The notes: generated from the sequence alone by a model not told the origin. Counted from the first letter of the stretch, positions 1-12,166 are shown. The stretch is 64,000 bases of DNA from Marchantia polymorpha subsp. ruderalis (GCA_037833965.1 AP031359.1:4646001-4710000); one strand, 5' to 3'. Program-made: numbers and translations.

Positions 1-8
1 AATGTCAT

Positions 9-600
9 TCAAGTACGCCGGGATTTAAAGTTTGTCCGTGAACCCAATATGTCTTTTAAGTTAAATGAAACATACATCATCCTAGAAATGAATGTTTTAT
101 CCATCACAAAGAGGAGTAAATTTCTAATCTGAAATCTAATTCTATCTCCATGGATCTTTGAACCACTACTTGTAATCACTTTTTTTCTCCAATCTACCTC
201 CGGATTATATTGCTCCATCCATGGCATTCCAAGGATGACATCATATCGAGCTAAACAATTACTCTCCATTCAAAGCTCTCCTTGTATCTACCTATGAATA
301 GTTCTACACTCTGTGGTACTGTTTCTATCACCTCAATTTGTCAGTTTGGCAATTTAACTTCCTCACTCACGTTCTTCATTAACATCAAACCTAATTTCAT
401 AGCAACACTTCTTTATAGAAAATTCTCTGTTGCTTCAGGATCATTTAGAACTCTTACCTTGTGTTTTTCCATCAATTCATCAATGACAATGAGTTGAGCT
501 TGTTTCTTACTCCTTCCATGAGCTCCCAAGCATTGCCTTCTTTCAACCTCGCCTTTTCTTCGCTTTGTAAAACCACTAAGCCCGCAAGGCAAGTTTACAG
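9..600 (-). pseudogene. Ty3/gypsy aspartic protease remnant
   Basis: Reads on the reverse strand. The 86-residue open segment at 9-269 contains YDVILGMPWMEQYNPEVDW, the signature of the retropepsin-like protease (RVP_2) of plant Ty3/gypsy elements, which would cleave the gag-pol polyprotein. Upstream on the same strand, about 290-480, comes a degenerate catalytic-site region (VLNDPEATENF where families have a D-S/T-G-A-T-x-N-F pattern), then a stop and RSVAMKLGL. The catalytic triad looks altered. The remnant is separated from its gag half (3937-5004) by inserted element A. It runs off the window edge, so reverse transcriptase may lie beyond. No intact frame exists, so it is a pseudogene. Confidence 0.8.
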
Positions 601-632
601 GTGATCTTTGTTTCCCAAAACTTTTTCCTCCA

Positions 633-3600
633 TGTGGAGTCTAAATCCCTAATAAACAAATCCCTAATCGTCTAGGGATTAGGGACAATGGATATCCGAG
701 CTACAAAGGGATGAAGTGGAGATTTAGGGGTTTATTTGTGGATTATTAAAGTCTAAATCCCTAAATTCTTTGTGGGTTTACCTCCTTCGGCAGAGGATCT
801 TTGCCCTCGGATGTTAGAGTCTTTGGAGTTAACTACAAAGGAGTTCTGGCAACATAACCCCATTGAAGTAAAAGATGGAGCAACACTGGAAAGAAATTCA
901 AATTGCGGCACTTTCAATTTGCACGAGTTTGCACTACCGTTGTGACGGCGGACTACACCAGGAAGAGCGTGAGTTTGTTTTCCACATTTCTTGAAAGCGC
1001 AGTTGCAAATAGAGGGACGATTGAGGTGTGGGAGTGCAAAATTGCAAAAGCAGCCATGGAACGATTCTAGGAAATTCAATTTACAGCTCTAAATGTGCTC
1101 GAAGTGGGATTGAGGGCCTATCGTAAAGAGCGAATCGTCGCCAAACTCAAATTCTTGCTGTGGGGATGAATTTGAGTCTGCGCGGTGATGGTGTAAGAGT
1201 GGAATGACACGAGCACGCTAGATGCCGAGGAATTTGAGGAAATCCCAAATGTTGGTAAATCTAAAATTGGAAAAAAGTTCTCGGGCGGTGTGGAGGTGAA
1301 GATGGCGATCTCACCTTCGATAGCGAGAGTGTCAAAGTAACGCACGTAGAGGAGAGTACGTACGCAGCTTTGTTCAAGAAATTGCGCATCGGCAAAAATA
1401 GGTATCAGACGACAGGGTACCACAATTGGTTGCAAAGGAATGTAGCAGTAGCTTTGATGCAGATACTTTGATCTTGACGAACGATCTACATGACGACTTG
1501 GCAAGTCAAATTTGTAGAACAAGCTTTGAGAGGAGAACACATTCACTAGACAACAATTCTATGGTATGTCACATGCAAACATGTTGTTGAAACTCTAGGA
1601 GGATCGGCGAATTACTTGTCTCCCTTCCTTGTTAACTTTTATAGAGGGATGGAGTTATCGACCGCATAAGAGCAAAAGAGATTCTTGCTCCAAACGCATG
1701 CGCTAGATGAAGATGAGACACTAGATGCCAATGAGATCAATACCAACCAAGAGGTCACTCAGCTTGCATTGCTTTCAAGGAGAGCAGACGGATCAAGAGA
1801 TCGAGTGGAAGGACGGCCGCAGAAGAGACGTAGTTGCAAGAAGTCGCAATTTTGAAGACAATTGATCACCGTGCCGAAAGTCTCGTTTGAGGACCGGTCC
1901 TCACTAAGCTCAGGTCTGCCAATGTGCAAGCTCGCACCAAGATGAAAGCAAAGCGGCTGATAATCAAGGATGATAACAACACCGAAGGTAGTGTAGCTGC
2001 TTTGTAAGGTCAGCTCACTTCGGCATAGTGGGCAGAGTTAGAATCATATGTTGCAAGGATAGAAGAAGAATGACCTTTGGAGAGAGACCTTTGGCCTTCG
2101 GAGTGAAGACCTACAACAGTACCGGAGGAAGACACATCAAAGGAATCCAAAGGGAAGGAAGCGGATACCGAGGTAGAGACCCTTAGGCAAAATCCAGGAC
2201 CTTCGACCAAGACTATTGTGTACACACAATCAGGCGAGAAGAGTTTAGGAATACTGGAAGTGTAGTCAGACACAAAGGAGGACCCCACTTTGTCAGAGGA
2301 GTAAGTGGATAGAGTAGTAGAGGGAGTAGAGAGAACAGCTACGGAGCAACCTCCGGCATCTTATCACATACATCTACAGGAACCGTCATGCTGGAGAACA
2401 ATGAAGACCCTTCGCGGAAGATACTTAGTTGGTCGGATCAATGCGGCAAATGTACTGTGAAAGTAGGTTGTTCCTTTATTTCCTTATTTAGATAAGAAAT
2501 TGGGGAAGTATGCTAGGCCATCCGATGTAGGATCTTTTGTGGAGTTAGTCAGTAACAGGACGCGGGCGAAGGTGGCCGCATTCATAGAGACAACTAAGCA
2601 AGTAGAGAGCTTAAATGCAGAGTGCGCAGCGGCGAAGGCTTCGCTACAGGAGAAGGAAAGGTGACTTTGGGAGTCGAAGTCGGAGTGCGCGGGACTTCAG
2701 AAGAGTTTAGCCGAGGAGAAGGAACTTTAGAAGTCTTCGAAGAAGACATGTGAGAGTCTTTGTGGTGACATTGATACTACAAGGCGGACGACAGTCGACC
2801 TTCGGAATAGACTTGAGGCGTCGAGGGTGGCATTCAATGAGAAGTCGCGTTGTGTGGATGAATTGACTGCGGATTTGGCGAAGAGAGATTAGTCGCATGT
2901 AGTGGAGTTAGAAGCAAAGGCGAAGGAGTTGGTAGAGTGTGAAGCCGCTCGGCTAGAGAATCCAACTGCAATAAGATGCGATCGTAGCGATCAGCAGCAG
3001 AAGAGTAGTTGGGCAAGGTGGAAGCAAAATTATTGGAAGTGGTGGAGAAGAATCAACAGTTAGCAAGACACACAAACGAAGCCTTGACCGAGAAGGTGAA
3101 CCGATGTCTTTGTGGTTTTGTAATATGGCAGATCGAGACGCAGAAATGGTTGAAGCTGCGGGATTTGGAGCGTCGAGTGACGACGATTATTACTTGTAGT
3201 GGAGGTGGGCAGCGTCAGTTAGCTAGGAAGTTAGATTCAAATCTCTCGGGTTTGGAGGAGACAAAGGAGAACCTGGAATTAAAACTGTCAGCAGTTTTGC
3301 GTATGTTAGGTTTACATAGGAGTTCAGCGGGTGTGCTAACTGCTGGATTGGCTGGCATCGCGCCTGTTGCGAGCTCGCGTCACAGCAAGTGACATCTCGG
3401 AGTGTAAATTAGAAATAAAGAGGCTCAAGGCTTTGCCTTTGAAGGGATTTTCAATAATTTGTTTTCTCAGTTTTCAGCCTGCATTCTCCGCGCGTTTGTG
3501 AAATTGAGTATTTGTCACCGTGCGTGGTTTACTTTGGTTTGTCAAAGATATCGCATCCGAAGTAGAGTTTCCAATTCGGATGTTTTGAGTAGTGTAGTGC

Positions 3601-3936
3601 TAGCTCAAAATTTAAGCAAATCTATCAATTGAAAGCTCAGTGCAGCTATTTAAATGTATACCTTGAGAATTTTCCCCCCCTGAATACCAAGAATAGATTC
3701 GTGATCGCCCTCTGTTGACCTTGATTGAATAAATTTCAGGAATTGAGTGTGAATCTACGCTGCAATGTGTTACCTTCAGACTTAGTAGTACTTCTAGAAG
3801 TGACATGTGCCTGAGAAGTCAAACTCTTCAAAAGATTGTTAATACATGACACTTCTTTGTTCTCTGAAATTTTTCTGTCCTTGTGGGATCGGATCTTTAT
3901 CATTATGCTCCATTTTGGTAATTTTTTGCTCTTACA
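633..3936 (+). mobile_element. Element A: coiled-coil-gene transposon, full length, 5-bp TSD
   Basis: Begins TGTGGAGTC and ends CTCTTACA. It is flanked by a perfect 5-bp duplication, CTCCA at 628-632 and at 3937-3941. It splits a reverse-strand gypsy element, with protease on the left and gag on the right, which independently supports insertion. The 3' part (about 3500-3930) is the reverse complement of the conserved terminal region of copies B, E and F, including a run of seven C at 3674-3680. The first 120 bp carry a local repeat of GTCTAAATCCC and a hairpin at TCCCTAATC/GATTAGGGA. No long terminal repeat is visible between its two ends. Confidence 0.82.
1085..3392 (+). pseudogene. Element A gene: N-terminal domain plus coiled-coil protein, decayed
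   Basis: Function unknown. Frame-broken counterpart of the gene in copies B, C and F. N-terminal traces run from about 1120 (KLKFLLWG, then stops), followed by the region that in other copies reads LMQILRP...TTY...WQV and FINFYRGMG (1440-1680). The middle carries the YVELVRxRTRAKV-like block near 2500-2600. The C-terminal 127 residues (3009-3392) stay open and contain CLCGFVIWQIETQKWLKLR and an E/K-rich coiled coil. Many stops and frameshifts make it a pseudogene. The order of blocks matches the other copies, so this is one ancestral gene rather than unrelated open frames. Confidence 0.7.
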
Positions 3937-5004
3937 CTCCACCTCATCATACTCTATCCCCTTCATGTTGTTGAACGGTCGTTGCTGTATGAGCCGTCCT
4001 TCTTGTGGTGTCCGTTGAATTTGACAAAACTTGGCAATGTAACCCATTCGTCCATATGCAGAGCATTTACAATTGTCACGAACTTCATCTCCTCCTCGAA
4101 CCATTCTGTTATTTGCATAACCTTCTTGCAAATTTTGAAATTACTGATCGCCGAATCTCACCTCCAAATTTTGGCGGTGGTCTTCTTGTTGGTGCAAAAC
4201 CTTTTCTACATCAAAGGATTCTCAACTCCATTAGTGTTAGGCAAGATGGATCTCAAAAATTGCTCACTAGTTTACTGTGTGTGACACCTAAAGCACCCAA
4301 AATTTGTTGAGCAATTGCGATTGCTTCATTCACTGTGGATGGATTGCTTACCATCAACTCCTTTTGAACTCAATCCTTCAAGCCTTGTTTGAACACTTTC
4401 AAGGCTTATGTTCCAGTCATATCCATGATAGATACTTGAAGATCACAAAATTATTCAATGTACTCATTGATAACTTCTTTCTCCTCCAAATTCCACAATT
4501 TTATTCTTGCAGTTTAAAGAAAGTCCATCGCTTGAAAATATTGCAAAAGTATTTCCTCCAATCCACTCCACAAAATGATAGCACCTCGATCTGAAAGCAT
4601 TCTCTTTCATGTTGTGTACAATGTGAGAGTCTTATTTGTAAGATAAGATCTCATGAGCATTTTTGCAATGTAATCAGAATCATAAAAATGGGATAAATGA
4701 ATATTCATCCCTCTAACACTCCCATCGCTCTACTCCCTTTGTAAGTTTTCACCTTACATTTGAAGCAAAAGATTTGCTTGATCTTCAATCTCTTGAATAC
4801 TTCTCCTATTTGCCTCTATTGCATCAGTCAAAGTTGGTTCTGATTGAACTTGGAAAGCTTGAACTTGAGGTTCAACTTCCATCTCTTCAACTCTTTTTCT
4901 CTCTACTTTCTCACTCTCCAATGCAAAGATTTTATCTTCCATGGCTTGCTGCTTGGTATGCCCATCTACTATCGCTTTTTTCAACTCCTTTATCGCCGCC
5001 ATGA
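3937..5004 (-). pseudogene. Ty3/gypsy gag remnant
   Basis: Reverse-strand nucleocapsid/capsid region. The first open segment (5002 to 4754) starts MAAIKELKKAIVDG and is a charged coiled coil typical of gypsy gag N-termini. Downstream, frame-broken text includes VNEAIAIAQQILGALGV, then a degenerate zinc knuckle near 4010-4070 (CKCSAYGRMGYIAKFC, the histidine position being Y). The open frame runs across the end of element A at 3936 into A's terminal sequence, so the last 65 codons of the 3736-4131 frame are chimeric, not gag. The protease half continues at 600-9. Pseudogene by multiple stops. Confidence 0.72.
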
Positions 5005-5059
5005 TTGCGTTGAAAACCTAATCCATATCAATTGATATTCCCATGTTTTCCTACACTCA

Positions 5060-5459
5060 CTCTAATACAAAGTGAGTATGATCACTATTTAACCTCTCAA
5101 AGAAGTAGCCACAAAAGGTATAGGTGATTCTATCTCAACTCTATAGTACTCTTTTCCATAATTTCTCACAAGAAAATCTCTCTACAATCTCTTCTATCGC
5201 TTTATTGTTTTAATCTTTACATAAGTGGTAAACCAAACTTGGAAGGGTGGTTTGCGATTCAAATCCATGAAACATTCAGTATAGAATGTATATGGTACAA
5301 TCCCAAATCTTTGCATAGGTAACTATTGGAAGAATTAGTGGCACTCTCAACTCCATCACACTAGTCATAAAATTTGCACCCCAACAAGCCACAAGGTACA
5401 TCCAAAAATGATGGATCTCTAGCAACAAAGGCAAATATCGAATAGATTAGGAATTGGCA
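5060..5459 (-). repeat. Probable 5' LTR and primer-binding site of the gypsy remnant
   Basis: Just upstream of gag on the reverse strand, 5060-5071 reads as a degenerate form of the initiator-Met primer site (GTATTAGAGTG versus GGTATCAGAGC). Sequence from about 5072 upward would then be the 5' LTR, which is interrupted at 5460 by element B. I cannot find the matching 3' LTR in the window, so the extent is inferred. Confidence 0.4.
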
Positions 5460-8400
5460 TGTAATGACAGACAAATACCAAAATGGAGCATAATGGTACA
5501 GATCCGATCCCACAAGGACAAAAACAACCACAGAAGTCACGATTTGTCACAAAATAGCATTCTATTAAGGAGTTTAACTTCTCAAGTCAGTGCCACTCCC
5601 AAAAGACACTACCTAGCTAGAGTCGAAGACCCTCAAAGTAGTGCATAACCACACTCACAGCCTGAAACTTTTCCAATCAACACCTGTAGGAATCGCTTGC
5701 AACTCCAAACTTATATTTCAGGGGGGAAACTTCCCAGCATTGCATACATCTCAACATACTAACCCGCATACTTAGACTTGAACTTGCTTGAATCCCAAGG
5801 AGCACTCGACTACTCAAAACATTCAAGCCAAACACACACAACTCCTGATGCGGTAATATTGACAAACAAGAGCGCACCGTGCTCAATGTCTGGATCACAC
5901 ACCAGCACACAGACACACCGTGAATGCATGTTTACAGTCAAGACAAGCCAATTAACAGAAAAGCCCCCCAAGGAAAGAGCCTTGGGTCTCTTTATTCACA
6001 ATGGCAACTCTGGATTATCAACCGCCTGAGGCAAATTGGTCTCAAGGGCTCTGCCGTCCAATGTAACGGTTATGGTGTCATCTGAACTTACATCTACTCC
6101 TAGCCTACGCAACACGTTAACAATCTCTACTTCTATATTCTGGCGCGCCTCATTCAATCTCTCTGAAAATGTGTTAACTAACTCTTCAATCTGTTTGTGT
6201 CCTACGGATCCGCTGATCTTGGTGTTCATCAACCGCCGCTCGAGCAAATCTAGCTTCAACGACTTCAACGTTTGCAATCCCTACATCGCGAACCCGTTCA
6301 GACACTTCTCCAAACACAACTTCAACTCGTCTGTTGACTCGTCCCGTAGCTGGAAGTAGGCCTCCTTTGTCTTTTTCATTCTCCTTTGCGACTCCTGCGA
6401 TCTCATGTCCGCCTTGCCTAACTGCTCCCTCAACCGTCGACATTCCGATTCAACCTTCAATTTACATTCGACCTCCGAAGTCCTGGCCGATTCACAATCC
6501 GCCAATTTCTTGGCCCAATTCTTTAATTCCTCCTCATGCTTCCAGACTCCCTCCGTAAGACTTGCTGATAGCTCCTCCGCACGTCAGAATTCCGCCTCGT
6601 ACTTACCCTCAATCTCCAAAATCTTGCTACAAATATCTTCCTCCGCCGTCTTCGCCTTTGCGATTTTGCCCCGAAGTTCTTTGGCGATGCGAACTTCTTT
6701 GGCTCTTCGAGCTTCCAACTTAGCAACTTCTTCGATATGATTCTTCTCTCACCTTTCCGTAGTTGCGATCAATTGCTCCGATCATTTGACGGCCTCATCG
6801 TACGCTTCTCTGGATTTCTCCAACCTCGTGAGCAAGTCCGTTGTCATCTTCTGCCCATTCTTGTTAGAGAGGCGAAGTCCTCCACATGTCTCTTCTAACT
6901 CTGCACATCTTCCGGATTCCTTCGCTAGATTCAATTGCAGCACTTCACACTCGATCTCCTTCTCCTGAAGCTGAGCTTCTTACTCCTGCAATGTTGCCTT
7001 CACTGCCGCGCACTCGGTTGCCAAGTTTGCCGCTCGCTCCCGTGCCAATTCAGCGCAGAATCCCACTCCCTCTTTATTGCTACTGCTCTCTTGAGCTTCG
7101 TCATGTTCCTCACCATCTGCACATAGAATCCTACCTCCTTCGACACAGCATACTTCTCTCTCTTCCCATTCAAATACTTCAGTAGAACCACACTATCCTA
7201 GAAGAAGTCGGGGAAGGAAACAACTAACTCCTTCGGTTCCTCCTCCGAAGTCTTCGTCTCTTCTTCAGGTCTCACCTCTTCCACAGGAGATGACGGCAAT
7301 GCAATGTCTGTGGCATCTACCACCGTCCCTCCAACCTGTGCAACAACCTGCTCAAGTACTTCATCACTCAGTATTAACTCCTTTACTAATTCCTCACTCG
7401 TCTTTGGGTGTGGGGGGTTCTTCACTCCCCGCAGACCCTGTTCGCTCCGGAAATAGAGAATTTGGACTAATTATCTCCATTCCCTCCTTTAAAGGTTCTG
7501 CCGGTGCATCCGGTGGAACTTCGATCAACATCTCCAAAGGTCCTTCCATCTCCACAAGCTGCGTCAATTTGCCCACTACGACTTTGGGTGTACTCACAAT
7601 CGGGACAACTGTCTATCTACACTGCTATCCAACATTTCCGCTGCCATCAACCCCTGATTTGCCCTCTTCTTTGGTCTCGCATGAGTTCTCGACTGCCTAA
7701 TTACGTCTACTTCCGTTTCAGTTCTTCTCACTTCCAGTGCCAAATCTTTCTCGTCATCACTCACTACTTCCCTTCTCTTCGCCAATCGTCTCTCTCGCTT
7801 CTCCCGTCTCCGCACAACATCCACCTGAACTAGTCCTCGGGCTGTCGTCTATGGTGGAATTGAGGGTTGACGGGTATCGTCTTTGGTCCCTTCGTTGGAC
7901 TCGGCCCTCAAGATTTCCCGCTTCCTTGGAAATTGTTTCTCCTCCTCTTTTGTAAGCAACCCCATGCCTCGGTAGAAATTCACCAAAAAAGGAGTGATGT
8001 GACTAATCAATGGTCCCGTCCACCGGGAGCCCGCATTCACCCAGACAAGATCGTAAAAGATCTTTGCCCTGTGTACTCTCTGCCCCTTCTGGATTCATTC
8101 GAAGAACCCTACTTGCCAGGCCGTCACATACGTCGTGCGTGCTGGTCGCAAGATGTGCATAATTCCCAAAGCAATCGCCCTTCTCTTCGGATCTTTGTAA
8201 TCCGCTGTCTTCCACCCGTTTGTTTCCTGCCTCCCGGAACTAAAGAGTGGTCTGTAAGAGAATTCTTCAATGCACGTAAGTTCCACGCTACTCTTCTCAA
8301 ACAAAAGGTCTCCGTCGCTGCGTGCGCACGGTCCCATCACCTTCGTCCATTGCTCAATTGTCCATAGCATGGGATTACCTCGAAGCTCCACGCCCTTGAT

Positions 8401-8996
8401 CTCGTTCTTATCCATTATCTGCTTACAAATACTCGCCGAGACGCAATTCCAATTCCACAAGAGGAATTCAAGTCGCAACTCGCTCAGCTCGCATCTGAAG
8501 GGTCGCAATTCTTTGTAGGGCACCTTCAAGGGAACCAATTTCCGCACCTTATCACTCTTCTTGGCCGCCATATCTTCGTTTCGCGTCTTTGATGCTAGTA
8601 AGGTCGGTTGATTTTGCTCTCTCTCACTCTCGCTTGTTCTTGCTCGATATCGCAATGTCGGCGCAAGGGCTCCTCGTACTGCCCTTACTCTTGAAGCCCT
8701 AACATTGCCTCCTCCCACGCCAAGTAGAATTTCCGACGCGTGCGAACGTCTTCCGGCCCGTTGCGCGATTTGAAATTGAATCCTATGTCTTCGCCGAAGA
8801 CGCAACTCTTGCAATGTACATAAAAGGTTGCGCCAAAGATCCAAAGATCCAAAGATCTCCGGCCGTAGGCGAATTCTAACTAATCCTATCATAACTCCTC
8901 ATAAGCTACTCATTCTAACTCTTACGACTGCTTTCTACACAAATATCTTTTAGTTTTGTTGATTTTTAAAGAAAAACAAAAAAACTAGGCACCACA
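5460..8996 (-). mobile_element. Element B: coiled-coil-gene transposon, full length, 5-bp TSD
   Basis: In gene orientation it begins TGTGGTGCC (reverse complement of 8988-8996) and ends TGTCATTACA (reverse complement of 5460-5469). Flanks are TGGCA (5455-5459) and TGGCC (8997-9001), four of five matching. The conserved non-coding terminal block (5460-5995) includes the TCCCACAAGGACA segment, a CAGGGGGGAAA run near 5720 and GATGCGGTAATAT near 5848, all shared with A, E and F. Length about 3.5 kb, like F. No terminal repeat is detected between the ends. Confidence 0.8.
5996..8571 (-). pseudogene. Element B gene: best-preserved N-terminus of the coiled-coil family
   Basis: Unknown function. I place the start at the ATG at 8571 (MAAKKSDKVRKLVPLKV); an upstream in-frame ATG at 8892 only adds low-complexity residues. 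Residues about 40-160 hold the family domain: LRLEFLLWNWNCVSASI, TIEQWTKVMGPCA, HILRPARTTYVTAWQVGFFE. Then come FLVNFYRGMGLLT (8040-7849), a lysine/arginine-rich linker (7824-7594), an acidic stretch rich in E and P (7597-7198), the block YLNGKREKYAV...YVQMVRNMTKLK (7191-7000), and a C-terminal coiled coil (6740-5996). Several frameshifts join these segments, so it is a pseudogene. Basic patches suggest nuclear targeting, by inference only. Confidence 0.68.
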
Positions 8997-9001
8997 TGGC
9001 C

Positions 9002-9192
9002 AGTGCGGTTTGGATTCCTGTCAAGCCCGTCCATATCTGCAAAACCACAAATTCCCCCTTTTCAACTCTCTCTACATGTAGATGAAAGACCTTTACCAGC
9101 CTCTAAACACTCTCAAAACGGCATTCCATCATCACTCACTTGCTAGTCTATAAGGAGTAATCCACACTCAAGTAAAGAGCAAGATTGCTCTC
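9002..9192. other. Short spacer between elements B and C
   Basis: Sequence between the TSD of B and the start of C. No gene is seen. It may be the continuation of whatever B inserted into, possibly the gypsy LTR, but I cannot confirm it. Confidence 0.4.
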
Positions 9193-12095
9193 TGTGGTTA
9201 CGTAGTTTTTCATTTTTTATAAGAGTAAGTTTGTGGAGTAGAAGACTAATAATTTCAAACTTATAGAATAGGAAAAGTTAGAAGTAGAGTAAATATTGGA
9301 TTCTGGAGTAGAGTTAAGTATGAGTAGTGGATAGATAATGTTTCAATAAAAAGAGCTTGGCAGGCTTGTTGCAATGAGACCAAGAACACTAGAAACGGGT
9401 AAGGTATTCATGAGTTATAAATGGTTAGTGTGGAGCACATGTTTTGACAAAGGCACAGTATCGCCTTCTGCAAAAAGCCTCCGGACTTTAGTGATAGCTC
9501 CTTCGACGTCACAGCAGAAGGGCATTTGGCAAAGAATTTATGGTAAAGTGAAAGGCGGCGTCAAACGGAAAGGAAATTCAAACACTTGTACCGTCAATTC
9601 GCACGAGTTCACGATGCGGTTAGGGCATCAAATTACATTGGCCAGAACGGAATTCCGCGCCGTTATTTTGCTACAGTGCATTTGCGAATTGGAAGCTCAT
9701 TGAGAATTGTGAGTGAGAAATTGAGAGCCCAACAATGAGGCAATTTTCAAGACTTTGATTGTCAGCGTTGAAGATGCCGGAATTTGAACTACGTGCGTAT
9801 CAGCAAGAATTGGTAGCTGCCAAGCTCGATTTCTTGCTATGGGGTTGAAATTAGGCTTCCGCGGCAATTGTGCAAGAGTGGCACAAAAGACACCCGCAAT
9901 ACGCTGAAGTACTTCATGGCAACCCAAAGAGCTCGACCATCGAGCATTGAGCACAAGTCTTGAAACAGTGCGCATGTGAAGACGGTGATTACACATATGA
10001 TAGTGAGAGTGTGAAGGTGACCCGTGTGGAAGAGAAGACTTTTTTGCAGTTGTTCAAGACACCTTGTTTGCGCAAGAACAGATTGGGGACGACAAAGTAC
10101 TGCAATTGGATGAGAAAAAATGTAGTAGTGGCGCTGATGCAGATTTTGCGGCCTTCGCTAACGACTTACAAGTCAACATGGCAGGTCGGATTTGTGGAGC
10201 GCGCGGTGGCAAGAAAGCCAATCCATTGGGCTCACATTCTTAGGAGTACTACACTCCAGAACATCGGTGAGACATTCAAGGGATCAGTGAACTATCTATC
10301 CCCGTTCTTCATCAACTTCTACCGAGGGATGGGAGTGCTAACTTCGGCAGAACTAAAGAAATTTCCGCTCGAGAGGAAAATTGCGGGCGACGAAGGAGAG
10401 CTGGGAGACAATGAAGTTTCCAGTGAGGAGTACAACATTGCATCTACACCACCTTCGATCAAAGCTGACAAGTTAGAGAATGATATCAAGGAACGCCCGA
10501 CGAAAAAGAGGAAATTGCAGCGAGTTACGACTTTGGAGATAGTGGATCAACGTGCAGGATTGTGGGCCCAAAGGCATGTACCTACAAGGATGAGGTCAAC
10601 AAATGTGTGTGCCCGTAGTAAGATGAAGGCGCGATGTCCGCGGATTGATGAAGAAGATAGCACATGGCGTAGTGAAGTCGCATTTCAGTGCCGAATGACT
10701 TCGGCGGAGTGGGCAGGGATGGAAGTGGATGCAACGGGAATGGACGACAAATGACCTTCGGCGAAGGGCCTTCGGCCTTCAAAGTGAAGACCTTTGGATG
10801 TGCTCATGGAAGGCCTATTGGAGAAAATGGAAGAACGAGGAGGTGATATGAAGATCAAGACTTTGAATCAAAGCCTTTGGCCTTTGTAGCAACCACTAGC
10901 GTCTTCGGTCGAAGATCTTGAACCTTCGGGTAAGGAGATTTCAGGTGTATCCGCAGAGATAGCATAGACGGCGGTGGAGCCCAATTCGGTGGAGAAACTT
11001 ATAAATCGAGTGGTGGCAGACGAGAAGAGTACTGTTGCGGTACAATAGGCAATGCCTTATTGTTAGGTATCTTCGGATACAGTTGATTTAGACTGTGGCG
11101 AGGGACCTTTGGCCGAAGGACCAAAGAGAACCGGACATAGTGCAGCTTATATTTTGAGCGAGCGAGTAGTTCCTTTGCTCACAGATTTAGATGGAAAGAT
11201 TGCAAAATACGAGTATAATATGAGCCCAGAGTAAGCGAGATTCTACGTAGAGTTAGTGCGTTGTAGGATGAGGGCGAAGGTGAGAGCATCTGTGGAGCTA
11301 GCGGAAAGAGTGGCGAGCTTGACCTCAGAGTGAACCATCATGACGGCTACCTTGTAGGAGCAGAATAAGCAACTTCAGCAGAAGGAGTTAGAGTGTGCCA
11401 AACTTTGGAGAATTCTACCAGCGGAGGAGAACCTTCATACAAAGGCGGAGCAGAAGTACGTGGGCCTTTGGATCCACATGTGGAATGCACTCAAGGTAAT
11501 GGTGGAACTTCGGGACATATTGAAATTGTCTCAAAAGGAATTTGCAAGGAAATTGAAGCGCGCGGAGGAGCTGACGGCAACTTTGGCAATGAGAGATCAA
11601 TCGCATGTTGCTAAATTGGCATTGAAGACGAAGGAGTTGCAAGATTGCAAAGCTGCTCGGTCTTTGAAGTTAGAGCATAGAGAGAAATTAGATGCGGATT
11701 GCAGCAAATTGCAGTCTCAACTGTTGGCAATTGAGGAGTAGTTGGTCGCGGCTCAAGCCTAGAAATGGAGGCGACAGTCTAGCAGTTAGAAGGGCGGATA
11801 GATGTTGCGTTGTGCGCAAAGGTAGACCGATGTCTTCACGTTTATGTGGAGTGGGAGATCCAGACCCTCAAGTGGATGAAATTGAGTGAGCTGCAGCGTT
11901 GAGTGAAGCAATTGTCAGCCAGCGGAGTCGCAAGAAAGCGGCAGCTAAGTAGGAAGCTCAATTTGTTCATCTCCAGTTTAGAGGAGAAGAATGAGAACTT
12001 AGAATTAGAATTGTCTGCCGTTTTGAGTAGGATAGAAGTAGACAGGAGCTCAGCGGGGGTGGCAACACCCGTGGCAATTGCCGCATCTGCTCTGG
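9193..12095 (+). mobile_element. Element C: coiled-coil-gene transposon, 3' truncated
   Basis: Starts TGTGGTTACGTAGTTTTTCA, closely matching the gene-side terminus of F (TGTGGTAACGTAGTTTTTCA). The following 5' untranslated region (9220-9370) is also homologous to F. Similarity to the family stops shortly after the coding end near 12095. The conserved 3' block ending in ACA is absent, so the 3' terminus is lost and no TSD can be tested. Confidence 0.75.
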
Positions 12096-12166
12096 CACAC
12101 ACCTACTCTCTCTACCTAGCAAGCCCACAGATCGCTTACATGGCAACTATGACTAATGCACGTTAA
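9774..12166 (+). pseudogene. Element C gene: longest open N-terminal domain of the family
   Basis: Unknown function. Probable start at 9774 (MPEFELRAYQQELVAAKL), followed by LDFLLWG and stops, then a 264-residue open segment (9960-10754). It holds DGDYTYDSESVKVTRVEEKT, the block ALMQILRPSLTTYKSTWQVG, VERAVARKPIHWAHIL, NYLSPFFINFYRGMGVLT and a basic KKRKLQRV motif that could be a nuclear signal. After a linker come the YVELVRCRMRAKV block (about 11240) and coiled coil with LKLSQKEFARKLKRAEELTA (11460-11741), ending in LELELSAVLSRIEVDRSSAG (11903-12100). The final residues to 12166 lie past the family homology. Stops and frameshifts make it a pseudogene. Confidence 0.7.

Noticed and set aside
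633..760. AATCCCTAA-type text as interstitial telomere repeat
   Set aside because: Units are irregular and separated by other bases, and lie at the terminus of element A.
5716..5735. CAGGGGGGAAA run as a polypurine tract
   Set aside because: It lies about 260 bp inside the element with no LTR beyond it and is antisense to the gene; it is kept only as a conserved block.
6036..8518. Many forward frames of 60-166 codons
   Set aside because: They are shadows of the reverse-strand coiled-coil gene of element B, whose skewed codon use opens the opposite strand.
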